A stretch of 16,365 bases of DNA from an uncultured Mycoplasmatota bacterium. GTDB taxonomy: Bacteria; Bacillota_I; Bacilli_A; RF39; UBA660. Both the position numbers and the translations under genes were made by a program. The notes under the pieces are model-generated. The model had not been told where the DNA came from, did not search any database, and saw nothing but the letters and a program-made list of their open reading frames with translations. Location: NCBI GenBank assembly GCA_947645535.1, contig CANSDD010000029.1, positions 1-16,365 of the forward strand, written 5' to 3'. Position 1 is the stretch's first letter. Each line of letters begins with the position of its first letter. This document shows, piece after piece, positions 8,810 to 15,192 of the stretch.

Positions 8810-8818
8810 TGATATAAT
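8810..8818 (+). promoter_or_regulatory. Extended -10 promoter facing the plus-strand pseudogene
   Basis: TGATATAAT on the plus strand is a TGN plus TATAAT element just before the remnant gene at 8841-9155. It diverges from the RNA-repair promoter about 60 bases away, so the two may share regulation. A good -35 is not visible. Confidence 0.45.
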
Positions 8819-8840
8819 AATTGTGATAGAAAAAAAATAA

Positions 8841-9155
8841 AAGAAAACTAAAATTTTGATTGGAATAATACTTATCATAATTATAAGTATTAGTTTAGGT
8901 ATTTTATTCATCATCAATCATGAAAAAAGAAATTCAAAACGAAGCAACTAAATCAGAAAAAGTATCTATTTTAATTCTACTCAAATTTCATATGGAAATG
9001 TAGATATACCATTGGGTGACATTCGTTCGTTATTAAATGATGATGATTATGAAGGTGGTTCTTATAGTAGTGCTGATTTAACATTTAAAATATCGGTTTA
9101 TACAAAAGAACAAAGTGTATTTATATCTTGCATGCCATGGGGATTAAATAAATAA
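8841..9155 (+). pseudogene. Decayed small membrane-anchored or secreted protein
   Basis: A plus-strand frame reads as a basic N-terminus, a long hydrophobic segment rich in Ile/Leu (ILIGIILIIIISISLGILF, codons 8853-8909), a polar linker, then a soluble tail containing ISYGNVDIPLGDIRSLL and ending SCMPWGLNK before TAA (9153-9155). The frame is broken by one in-frame TAA at 8949-8951 inside the linker. The 5' end has no ATG in frame: only TTG (8856) or GTG (8823, followed after four codons by TAA) is available. Promoter upstream and terminator downstream are intact, suggesting recent decay. It is the only plus-strand gene in the left 12 kb. I do not recognise the family; the architecture is that of a type II anchored protein or lipoprotein-like secreted peptide. 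Confidence 0.5.
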
Positions 9156-9161
9156 TCGTTA

Positions 9162-9190
9162 AAAAATGTAAGTTTTGAACTTACATTTTT
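9162..9190. terminator. Bidirectional terminator
   Basis: AAAAATGTAAGTT (9162-9174) pairs perfectly with its reverse complement at 9178-9190 around a 3-nt loop, with T runs on both strands. It lies just after the plus-strand pseudogene (stop 9155) and just after the minus-strand gene ending at 9198, so it can serve both convergent units. Confidence 0.85.
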
Positions 9191-9197
9191 ATTATAC

Positions 9198-9953
9198 CTA
9201 TTTTTTCTGTATAAAGAAATATTGACAATAATCAAAGATTCCACCTAGTGCTTTTACTATAGAATGTAATTCTTTTTCAGTATAAGTTATATGAATTAAA
9301 ATCTCTTTTTTATATGTATTTTGTAAATCTTTTATAATATCTTCTAAAATAATAGCAGTTTCTCCAAATAAGCATCTAACACACAGTTTATTGGAAGTAT
9401 CAAATACCTTATTAGTTGTTGTATATTCATTAGAATCCTCAAATATTTTATAATCTACTATTCCATCTATTTTATCATCCTTTCGATATATTCTATAATC
9501 GTAATCATCATATAAAAACCATTTTTCGCCATATTCTTCATTTTCTATATTTGGATTAAAATATTCATGGTTAATTTTACTTAATCTATTGATTGTTTCT
9601 AAATAATATTGTTTGCTTTCTTCATCTAATTCATTGGAAATATCATAACAATCTTGAAGAATTTGTTTTTTATATTTTACTCTATATTGATAATTAGATA
9701 TTCTAAGTCCACGAGAATATAATACATCTTCTAAAATAGATGAATCATATAAAGAAAATAATACTCCTAAATCATTTGTCTTTGACAGTTCAGATACTAT
9801 ATAACAAATAAAATCTAAATCATATGTTTCATCAATAAATATAGTATCAAATGCATAATCTTCTTCATAATGAGAAACAATTAATTCTTTGTTATTTAAT
9901 GCATCTATAAATATTATTTTATTATCTTCTATTTTCTTTTGATAATTCTTCAT
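9198..9953 (-). CDS. Hypothetical protein, possibly GNAT-fold
   Basis: 251-residue soluble acidic protein with no signal peptide or membrane segment. I do not recognise a family with confidence. The C-terminal half alternates strand- and helix-like segments in a way that recalls GNAT acyltransferases: KIDGIVDYKIF near 162-172, LCVRCLFG as a following strand, a long helix IILEDIIKDLQNTY, then LIHITYTEKELHSIVKALGG and a final strand FDYCQYFFIQ. The usual acetyl-CoA loop (Q/RxxGxG/A) is not visible, so either the fold call is wrong or the site is degenerate. The start has an AAGGAGTAG site, and the gene follows the anchored protein ending at 9971 by 17 bases, which suggests co-transcription. It ends at a bidirectional terminator. 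Confidence 0.6.
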   Translation of the reverse strand: MKNYQKKIEDNKIIFIDALNNKELIVSHYEEDYAFDTIFIDETYDLDFICYIVSELSKTNDLGVLFSLYDSSILEDVLYSRGLRISNYQYRVKYKKQILQDCYDISNELDEESKQYYLETINRLSKINHEYFNPNIENEEYGEKWFLYDDYDYRIYRKDDKIDGIVDYKIFEDSNEYTTTNKVFDTSNKLCVRCLFGETAIILEDIIKDLQNTYKKEILIHITYTEKELHSIVKALGGIFDYCQYFFIQKK

Positions 9954-9970
9954 TTTCTCTACTCCTTATT

Positions 9971-11005
9971 TTATTCTATTGTAAATTGAGCAGAAACATA
10001 ATATTTTTTTTCAAAACGAAAATCAGAATTAGATATTATCTCATCAAAATTTTTTATAATTCTATATTCACCTGAATCTAGTTTGATATCCCAGCTATAT
10101 TGCTTTTCTACTGTTTCCTTTGCATTTAATGTATATGCAATCATAATGAATGTATCAGGCATTCCTTCCACTAAAATCCATTTTCCATTTTCATATTTTT
10201 CTACTCCAAAAGAGGCTCCATAGCTATAACTATTATCTGTATGATTCTGGATTGTTAATGTAAGACTACTAGGTGTTAATGCTGTAATATTCATTGTGAT
10301 TGGTTCTTCTTCATATCCTAATTTTTTTAAAAGAAAATTAAAATTCTGTTCTGATAAACCATATTCTTTAATATCACCATACTCTTTTAAATCATTCATC
10401 GTAACACTATAACTTTTATCTAATCCAGTCTTCCATGTAATCTTATCCACGTTATCAAGTAAAGCAAGAATAAGGGCTGATTTTTGAGTCAAAACATCAG
10501 ATTGTTCTAAAATATTTCCCCATCCTTCTACTTCATAATAATGAATAATCAATTCATGAAAGCCATTTGATAACTGATATTCAAGTGTATAATGCCCATA
10601 ACTGTTTAATTCTAAAGTATCTAATAATTTTCGTATTTCTAAATCATTATCATAATAAGAAGTTTTAAAACTAAATAAATAATTTGCTGTTCCTGTTGAT
10701 TTCCGATTAGCGATAGGAAGTAATTCATTGTCATCATCAAATTCAAATGATTCATTTTTACACTTTTCAATATTGATATTATAAAATCCAAAATGAGCAG
10801 ATTTATCTCCACTTAATGTATTACATTTTATAACTTTATATCCTAGCCCAAAATATTCTATACTGCCCCCATCTTTATATGTAGTGATTGGGAAAGCAAA
10901 TATTGGTTTTTTATTACTTTTGACTCTCAAATAATCAGTAAGATTACATAATAAAATAATTGATATAATAGATAATATTACAAATATTGCTTTTTTTCTT
11001 TTCAC
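9971..11005 (-). CDS. Membrane-anchored protein with DUF4825-like and Big_14-like domains
   Basis: 344 residues. A basic start and hydrophobic helix (about 5-22) form a signal anchor, so the rest should lie outside the membrane. The segment PIFAFPITTYKDGGSIEYFGLGYKVIK, quoted here only by its core YKDGGS (43-48) and GLGYKVI (53-59), is a recurrent opening of Bacillota lipoprotein-like proteins. Residues about 119-230, with ALLDNVDKITW (181-191), resemble DUF4825. Residues about 232-344 look like the Ig-like Big_14 domain: SLTLTIQN, then SYSYGASFGVEKYENGKWILV, and SGEYRIIK (311-318). The start is GTG (11005); the nearby ATG at 11010 is closed by a stop two codons later. An AGGGGTG ribosome binding site fits the GTG. 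Function unknown. The domains are usually found in cell-surface or anti-sigma-like contexts. First gene of a pair with the 251-residue protein. Confidence 0.7.
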   Translation of the reverse strand: MKRKKAIFVILSIISIILLCNLTDYLRVKSNKKPIFAFPITTYKDGGSIEYFGLGYKVIKCNTLSGDKSAHFGFYNINIEKCKNESFEFDDDNELLPIANRKSTGTANYLFSFKTSYYDNDLEIRKLLDTLELNSYGHYTLEYQLSNGFHELIIHYYEVEGWGNILEQSDVLTQKSALILALLDNVDKITWKTGLDKSYSVTMNDLKEYGDIKEYGLSEQNFNFLLKKLGYEEEPITMNITALTPSSLTLTIQNHTDNSYSYGASFGVEKYENGKWILVEGMPDTFIMIAYTLNAKETVEKQYSWDIKLDSGEYRIIKNFDEIISNSDFRFEKKYYVSAQFTIE

Positions 11006-11074
11006 TTCATCACCCCTATATACTAATAATGTTTTTATTTTACTAACTGATTTATTGATTTCATATAGATTTTT

Positions 11075-11346
11075 TTAAGTATATGCTTTCCATTCTAAAA
11101 ATGGTGTAGTCAATATTGCTGTTAATACAAGTACAATACAGCTAATCAAACATAGAATAAATAATTCCTTTGTTTCTGTTCCATCAAGTGATAATATTCC
11201 TATTAGAAAGATTAAACCAGCTAAAATAAACAAGACAATCCTAATGATTGTTGCTAGTTCAAAAAATAATTGATATTTTTCTCTATTCCATTTAAATTGC
11301 CACTATTGTTACTATTTTTTTCTTCTTCTACAAATTCATTTTTCAA
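11075..11346 (-). pseudogene. Small two-helix membrane protein gene with a frameshift
   Basis: A GAGGAG site (11355-11360) precedes a TTG start (11346-11344) that opens MKNEFVEEEKNSNNSG and stops at TAG (11254). The main body lies in the -1 frame, open from TGG at 11302 to TAA at 11075. It begins WQFKWNREKYQLFFELAT, then two hydrophobic helices (IIRIVLFILAGLIFLIGIL and LFILCLISCIVLVLTAIL) with a polar GTETKE turn, ending FLEWKAYT. Joined, the product is about 90 residues: acidic head, two transmembrane helices. The join could be an inactivating indel near 11300. It could also be programmed frameshifting, because the zero frame passes T TTT TTG just before its stop and a -1 slip there enters the second frame (reading FFELAT). 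Family not recognised. It lies between the GTPase gene and the DUF4825-like gene, same strand. Confidence 0.55.
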
Positions 11347-11456
11347 TTTTTTCACTCCTCATTTAATATAGTTGATTTTTGTAACTACATTTTCTCATAT
11401 TTAGATTTTTGCTAATAGATATCTATAAACTCACTATTTTTATGACCTCAATTAAG

Positions 11457-12587
11457 CTATTTACTTTTCACTTGAACTGAGTTCATGATTTCTTTAAATA
11501 TTTCTTTTGGATTTTTATCTTTTAATTTATCCATATTTTTCTCAAAATAAGATGTTGTAGCTTTAATAACGACATTATCTTTAACTTTATTTGTAATAAA
11601 ACTAGTAAATTCTTCTATCTTTGTAGGATCAATAGTTCCTTTGTATACTCCTTCAGAAGCTAAAATAACTGCTTCACCTAATGCATAGACAATTGCTGTT
11701 GCAACAACACTATTAGCAACTGTACCTGCCAATGGAACAAGTTTTACTATTGATTTTGCGATATTTGTAATCATTGTACTTCCGACAAGAGATACAATTA
11801 AGTCTTTAGAAGTTTCTACACCATATATCTTAAAAATCTTCTTTACCATACCTATTTCAAGTGGTGTTAATAAAACTGAATCAGAAAAATTAACAATTGG
11901 TACTGCTCCTATTATTCCAGCTGACGCACTCGCACTTGCAACTAATGTATTCGCCGTAAATCTTTTTTGTCCTAATACCATTCTATCGCGATTACTTTTA
12001 TTTATTACTTTTGCTTCATCTAAGCAGTCTATTGTCTTGAGACATAATTCTTCAATACCGTATGGCGCTACTGAAGTTTCATCATTTATAATATATTCTT
12101 CTGCAATTATCGGAATAATTCCTTTCAAATTAATTCCCTTTGATTTAGAAAATGATTCTTCGACTGCTTTTATATTTTTAGGGATATCTTTTTCTGAATA
12201 CGATTTTGTAATAATCGCAAAAACAGGTATATTCTTCCAATTTTTGATTGCTTTATTCATTAATTCTATATTATGAGAAAATGCTCTACCAGAAGTCCCT
12301 TCAATACAATACCAAACAACATCAATCCCTGTATCATTAAATTGTTTTTTACTGTATTTTTTTACTTGTCTTATTGTTTTCCATTGTTCTAAAAGACTAT
12401 ACTCAAATCCTTTGGTGTCAATACATCTAATTGGCCAAGTACTTGATTCATAAACATCAACCCTTTGTGTTTGCCCTTCTCCTATTCCTGTTACAATTTC
12501 ATTTCCAGAAATTGATTTAATGAGTGTACTTTTCCCTGCTCCTGAAATTCCAAGTACTACAACATTCATTTTTTGATTTTCTTCCAT
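11457..12587 (-). CDS. GTPase with C-terminal DUF697-like membrane-associated domain
   Basis: 376 residues. The N-terminal half is an Era/TrmE-like GTPase: G1 P-loop GISGAGKST (13-21), G3 DTKG (57-60), and a G4-position TKSY (127-130) where TKxD or NKxD would normally be, so the guanine-contacting Asp is replaced by Tyr. The C-terminal half (about 200-350) is a DUF697-like helical region: GQKRFTANTLVASASASAGIIGAVPIVNFSD (core VPIVNFSD 229-236), TPLEIGMVKKIFKIYG, then repeated Gly/Ala-rich helices at 263-312 that could insert in the membrane. Such GTPase-DUF697 proteins (YcjF-like domain) are found in many bacteria, often in stress or defence neighbourhoods; their targets are poorly known. The ATG at 12587 has a strong AGGAGGAG site. 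The small membrane protein gene follows about 110 bases downstream on the same strand. Confidence 0.8.
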   Translation of the reverse strand: MEENQKMNVVVLGISGAGKSTLIKSISGNEIVTGIGEGQTQRVDVYESSTWPIRCIDTKGFEYSLLEQWKTIRQVKKYSKKQFNDTGIDVVWYCIEGTSGRAFSHNIELMNKAIKNWKNIPVFAIITKSYSEKDIPKNIKAVEESFSKSKGINLKGIIPIIAEEYIINDETSVAPYGIEELCLKTIDCLDEAKVINKSNRDRMVLGQKRFTANTLVASASASAGIIGAVPIVNFSDSVLLTPLEIGMVKKIFKIYGVETSKDLIVSLVGSTMITNIAKSIVKLVPLAGTVANSVVATAIVYALGEAVILASEGVYKGTIDPTKIEEFTSFITNKVKDNVVIKATTSYFEKNMDKLKDKNPKEIFKEIMNSVQVKSK

Positions 12588-12593
12588 AATTTA

Positions 12594-12601
12594 CTCCTCC
12601 T
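12594..12601 (-). promoter_or_regulatory. Ribosome binding site of the GTPase gene
   Basis: AGGAGGAG on the minus strand a few bases before the ATG at 12587. This fixes the start. Confidence 0.75.
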
Positions 12602-12713
12602 AAAATCATTATTTTCATAATAACAATTTGTTTTTTTCGCGAATGTAAACGTTTTTTATATTTTTCACCTCATTTTTCTGATTGAGCAATCTTATCATGT
12701 TCATCTGAATATT

Positions 12714-12722
12714 ATTATAACA
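12714..12722 (-). promoter_or_regulatory. Extended -10 promoter of the GTPase gene
   Basis: TGTTATAAT (12722-12714, minus strand) is TGN plus a perfect TATAAT. The -35 region is only T-rich. It lies about 127 bases before the start codon. Confidence 0.45.
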
Positions 12723-12765
12723 TTTTTCTGCAAAAACCAAAAGATAAAACCAATCAATAGCACAT

Positions 12766-12795
12766 GAAAAAACTAGATATTAACTTATCTAGTTT
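12766..12795 (-). terminator. Terminator downstream of the tRNA remnant
   Basis: AAACTAGATA (12770-12779) pairs perfectly with TATCTAGTTT (12786-12795) around a 6-nt loop. On the minus strand the stem runs into a T run (complement of the A tract at 12766-12770). It stops transcription coming from the tRNA remnant at 12810-12850, as expected for a tRNA gene's own terminator. Confidence 0.75.
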
Positions 12796-12809
12796 GTACT
12801 TTTACAATA

Positions 12810-12850
12810 GAGCGACAAGTGGATTCGAGCCACCAACCTACTAAGTATGA
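12810..12850 (-). pseudogene. 3' half of a tRNA gene (anticodon CAU-like), probable attachment-site scar
   Basis: On the minus strand the sequence reads as the right half of a tRNA: a 7-nt anticodon-type loop TTCATAC with CAT at 12849-12847, a 5-nt stem strand TTAGT, a 5-nt variable region, the T arm GGTGG-CTCGAAT-CCACT, and a 7-nt acceptor-like strand TGTCGCT. The T loop has C at position 54 where T is normal. Upstream of the anticodon there is no D arm or matching acceptor strand, so the gene is truncated at the anticodon. A strong terminator follows at 12766-12795. A displaced 3' half with its terminator is what integration of an element into a tRNA gene leaves on one flank, with the element on the right-hand side. 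The isoacceptor is uncertain (Met or Ile-CAU type). Confidence 0.45.
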
Positions 12851-12978
12851 AAAAAATTTAAATCATATTATTTACGATATTTCTTTTTCTCTTATAAAGC
12901 CAAGTATTACCATAATTTATAAAGTTTAATTAAATTTAAATAGATGTAAATAAATTTGATTTTATATAAATCAATAGA

Positions 12979-13015
12979 TAGATAAATATTTATATAACTT
13001 TTTTCTATGATTTAA
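12979..13015 (+). pseudogene. Possible 5' remnant of the HD-domain gene, left of the insertions
   Basis: When the intron and IS are removed, the plus strand reads in frame from here into the HD gene: YITFFYDL then NEKIMHKVKHTYQVV. This matches how HD-family proteins of this type usually begin (a YDL-N-EKI stretch before the first His). An in-frame TAG at 12979-12981 closes the frame upstream and no ATG is available. A neighbouring frame read through the T tract at 12999-13004 would give IDKYLYNFF before YDL. The 5' end therefore looks decayed as well as interrupted. Confidence 0.35.
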
Positions 13016-13018
13016 ATC

Positions 13019-13086
13019 GAGTAGACCTATATGTTGCCATATAAGCCCCTCACAAATCCGTACGTGCCCCGTTAGAGCATACGGCT
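13019..13086 (-). ncRNA. Group II intron domains V and VI
   Basis: On the minus strand, domain V runs AGCCGTATGC ... GCACGTACGG (13086 to about 13054), the catalytic hairpin with its AGC triad. Domain VI follows: GAGGGG-CTTATATG, loop GCAA, CATATAGG-TCT-A-CTC. All stem positions pair (including G-U) except one bulged A at 13022, six or seven bases before the intron end, which is the expected lariat branch point. Confidence 0.85.
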
Positions 13087-13109
13087 TTTTATAATATAGT
13101 AGTTATTTA

Positions 13110-14411
13110 TTAAATAGCATATACATTTACTTTTATTTTAGGTAAAGGAAGTTTGTAGTGCTCTAACATCTGATTAAATCCTATCCAGTTGTAGCTTTTC
13201 TTTTGGCTCCTACGATTTAACCATTTAAATAGAAGTTTTCGTGTTTCTAATTGGAACCTTAGTAGGGATTCTTGATTATCTGTGATTCCATAATAGTTGA
13301 AATGCCCTATCAGTTTCTTTTTCATTGTTAGCATTATTTCTCTTAAAGGTTTGTTTCTATTTTCCTTTATCCAGACTTTATATTCTTGTATTTTCTGTTT
13401 GAACTTCTTCTTTGATGTTTTTCTTTTAACTCTAAACCTTCCTGTTTTATGGCTTGTACCACAGTAATGAGTAAATCCTAAAAAATCAAACGAGTCAGGT
13501 TTCCTTTTCCCATTTTTCTTGCAGTTTTCACTTGCAAATCTACCAAATTCAATTAGTCTTGTTTTCTCTTCTGCAAACTCTAGTCCTAGCTTTTTAAGCC
13601 TTTCTTTTAATAAATTATATACTTTTATGGCATCTTCTTTATATTGTAAACACAGTACCATATCATCCGCATAGTTTATTATCTCAATGTATCCTCTTGA
13701 TACTTTCTTTAGTTTCTCTACATAAAGAATAATTCCATAGTACATAACAATGTTGGCAAGTACTGGGCTTAGTATAGAACCTTGTGGTGTTCCATATTCA
13801 CTTCTAATATGCTTTCCATTTTCCATAATACCTGCTTTTAGAAATCTTTTGATAAGTCTCAATAGGTTTGTATCTTTGATGTGCATTTCTAATGCTTTCA
13901 TAATTAAATCATGATTGATATTATCAAAGTATCCTTTAATATCTGCATCAAGAATATAATTTGTGTATCTCTTCTCAATACACCAAGTTAAGTATTTTAA
14001 GCAATCATGACAACTTTTATTAGGTCTAAATCCAAACATATTATTTGTGAATTTTGGTTCAAATATTGCCTCTACTAGTTTCTTTACTGCTAGTTGTACT
14101 ATTTTGTCTTCAAAATTAGATATTGCAAGTCCTCGTAGTTTGCCGTTTGCTTTCAGAATGTTTACTTTTCTGGCTGGGCTTGGTCTATAAGATTTTGTTT
14201 TAAGTCTCTCTACTATATTATTTAAATTTTCATCTAAATTCATAAAGTACATATCTTTTGTAACATTATCTAGACCTGTAGCTTTGTTTCCATCTAGTTC
14301 TTTAAAACATTCCTTGAGTAGTTCATAATTGATTAAATGATAGATTGATGTAAAAACTTCTTGTGGTTTTTCTTTTGCTATTTGATTTATTCTTGTTATT
14401 TTAGTTGACAT
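13110..14411 (-). CDS. ltrA: Group II intron reverse transcriptase/maturase
   Basis: 433 residues. The RT domain contains the usual blocks: LDNVTKDMY near 47-55, FEPKFTNNMFGFRPN (117-131), catalytic Asp in LDADIKGYFD (154-163), GTPQGSILSP (207-216), the catalytic YADD box (247-250), and FDFLGFTHYCG (308-318). The maturase (X) domain follows from about 335, with LRFQLETRKLLFKWLNRRSQKKS (core KWLNRRSQ 396-403) and ending WIGFNQMLEHYKLPLPKIK. No HNH endonuclease domain follows; the protein stops right after the X domain. Such endonuclease-lacking proteins still promote splicing and reverse splicing, and prime from nicked or replicating DNA. The ATG at 14411 has an AAGGAGGGA site. It lies in domain IV of the intron, with about 520 bases of ribozyme before it and 94 after. 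Confidence 0.95.
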   Translation of the reverse strand: MSTKITRINQIAKEKPQEVFTSIYHLINYELLKECFKELDGNKATGLDNVTKDMYFMNLDENLNNIVERLKTKSYRPSPARKVNILKANGKLRGLAISNFEDKIVQLAVKKLVEAIFEPKFTNNMFGFRPNKSCHDCLKYLTWCIEKRYTNYILDADIKGYFDNINHDLIMKALEMHIKDTNLLRLIKRFLKAGIMENGKHIRSEYGTPQGSILSPVLANIVMYYGIILYVEKLKKVSRGYIEIINYADDMVLCLQYKEDAIKVYNLLKERLKKLGLEFAEEKTRLIEFGRFASENCKKNGKRKPDSFDFLGFTHYCGTSHKTGRFRVKRKTSKKKFKQKIQEYKVWIKENRNKPLREIMLTMKKKLIGHFNYYGITDNQESLLRFQLETRKLLFKWLNRRSQKKSYNWIGFNQMLEHYKLPLPKIKVNVYAI

Positions 14412-14748
14412 TATTTATCCCTCCTTGTATAGTGTTAATGTTTCTTTTAACAAGAGCTATATTACTTGAACCCCTTCCTTCCTCCATATTTATTGATATG
14501 GTATCAACAGTACTATGAGTTCATCTGACTACCTATATTTCATTTGATATTCTTGCTTTCGTGAGAGCTTGTTTATCATACTCCTTTTCTTTGTCCATTC
14601 AACTTAGTTCTATTGCCTTTCGTTGAATAAAGAGAAAATATAGGTTCTCACTGGTCATCAAATATTCATTGTATAGCATGATTAGGTCTCTGACACCGTG
14701 AAAGTTTTCTCGCTTATCCCTTTTATCGAGAAAATATTGCATTCTGTA

Positions 14749-14754
14749 GTCTAT
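14749..14754 (-). other. EBS1 of the group II intron
   Basis: ATAGAC on the minus strand, in the loop of a hairpin with TGTA and TACA arms. It pairs perfectly with GTCTAT, the last six bases of the 5' exon (14938-14933). The pairing can extend by one G-U. Confidence 0.75.
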
Positions 14755-14778
14755 AATACATCTGCCTTTCAATTTTAT

Positions 14779-14784
14779 CGAACA
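14779..14784 (-). other. EBS2 of the group II intron
   Basis: TGTTCG on the minus strand, about 30 bases before EBS1. It pairs perfectly with CGAACA at exon positions -13 to -8 (14945-14940), the canonical IBS2 position. Confidence 0.7.
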
Positions 14785-14932
14785 TTTCGGTGCTCTATAC
14801 TAACCCTACTACCTAACTGTCTACGCTTAAACTAACTGTTACCAGCTTCGCTCCAAGACTCGTTACCAATGTTTGGGAAACTTATTGGACAGGATTTCCA
14901 CCTGTTAAAATATTTGACCTGCACAGTCGCAC

Positions 14933-14945
14933 ATAGACCTGTTCG
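14933..14945 (-). other. Intron target site: IBS1 and IBS2 within the IS terminal repeat
   Basis: Minus-strand CGAACA-G-GTCTAT. IBS2 occupies -13 to -8 and IBS1 -6 to -1 relative to the intron. Eleven of the thirteen bases belong to the left inverted repeat of the IS; the last two are from its target duplication. Confidence 0.75.
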
Positions 14946-14951
14946 GCAAGC
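14935..14951. repeat. Left terminal inverted repeat of the IS
   Basis: AGACCTGTTCGGCAAGC, an exact reverse complement of 15974-15990. It ends one base before the stop codon region of the downstream transposase frame (stop at 14953) and doubles as the 5' exon recognised by the intron. Confidence 0.9.
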
Positions 14952-14952
14952 T

Positions 14953-15192
14953 TTATGAATTATTAAGATTAAAAATACCACACATAATTTGTAATTTTTC
15001 TTGGTATCTATTTTGATGATTTCTATAAGTTTCTTTCATAATTCTAAAAATTTTTAGTTCTCTGTTAACGTGTTCAATACTAATTCTTTTTTGCGAAAGT
15101 TTTCTATTGAACTCTTTTTCATCATCAGTTAATTCATGAAGCTTACTTTTCTTTTTGTACTCCTTGATATCCACTATCAAATTTCCCACCAA
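14953..15192 (-). CDS. IS transposase, C-terminal part (DDE_Tnp_4), separate frame
   Basis: 79 residues as an open frame, with only a TTG as possible start, so it is probably not translated on its own. It carries the end of the DDE domain: KKKSKLHELTDDEKEFNRKL, then RISIEHVNRELKIFRIMKETYRN (core RISIEHV), which holds the catalytic Glu, and the typical end CGIFNLNN. It overlaps the upstream transposase frame by 50 bases in the +1 frame relative to it. The join would have to fall near the GYQG codons of the upstream frame. As I remember the family, about ten more residues lie between GYQG and the KKSK stretch, so a small deletion is a likelier cause than programmed shifting. Confidence 0.7.
   Translation of the reverse strand: MVGNLIVDIKEYKKKSKLHELTDDEKEFNRKLSQKRISIEHVNRELKIFRIMKETYRNHQNRYQEKLQIMCGIFNLNNS

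Larger units (their letters stand above)
12588..12765. other. GTPase gene leader and promoter region
   Basis: This stretch holds the 5' leader of the GTPase gene. A TGTTATAAT extended -10 lies at 12722-12714 on the minus strand, giving a leader of roughly 120 bases. Within the leader a TCGCGA palindrome (12637-12642) and a partial cre-like TGTAAACGTT (12644-12653) are visible, neither strong enough to call a regulator site. No gene is seen. Confidence 0.45.
13016..14932 (-). mobile_element. Group II intron (about 1.9 kb) with encoded RT/maturase
   Basis: The minus-strand element starts with GTGCGAC (14932-14926), matching the GUGYG 5' consensus. It ends just after a domain V/VI structure with a bulged branch A (13022), at about CTCGAT (13016), an AY-type end. 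The RT/maturase is coded in the domain IV position (14411-13110). Domains I-III fill 14412-14925. The boundary call is supported independently: deleting exactly 13016-14932 restores a 3-bp AAT duplication around the neighbouring IS, and the last 13 exon bases carry canonical IBS1 and IBS2 that pair with sequences inside the intron. The 3' boundary could be off by one or two bases. The intron is inserted on the strand opposite to the HD gene, so it could not splice out of an HD transcript. Confidence 0.88.
14412..14932 (-). ncRNA. Group II intron domains I-III (5' ribozyme part)
   Basis: This stretch has no ORF and is less AT-rich than its surroundings. It begins GTGCGAC and holds many short paired elements. 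Two can be assigned: EBS2 at 14784-14779 and EBS1 at 14754-14749. EBS1 sits in the loop of a TGTA/TACA hairpin. I did not fold the rest. Confidence 0.75.

Noticed and set aside
8642..8917. Minus-strand ORF of 91 codons overlapping the RNA repair gene start
   Set aside because: Overlaps the kinase P-loop codons in another frame, spans the promoter, and is antisense to the better plus-strand remnant. The hydrophobic stretch is the antisense of that remnant's membrane helix.
12037..12276. Plus-strand ORF of 79 codons
   Set aside because: Antisense to the GTPase gene; no ribosome binding site.
12637..12653. cre-like catabolite box (TGTAAACGTT) next to a TCGCGA palindrome
   Set aside because: The second half of the cre consensus is missing (T run instead of NNWCA), and its position in a long leader is not typical.
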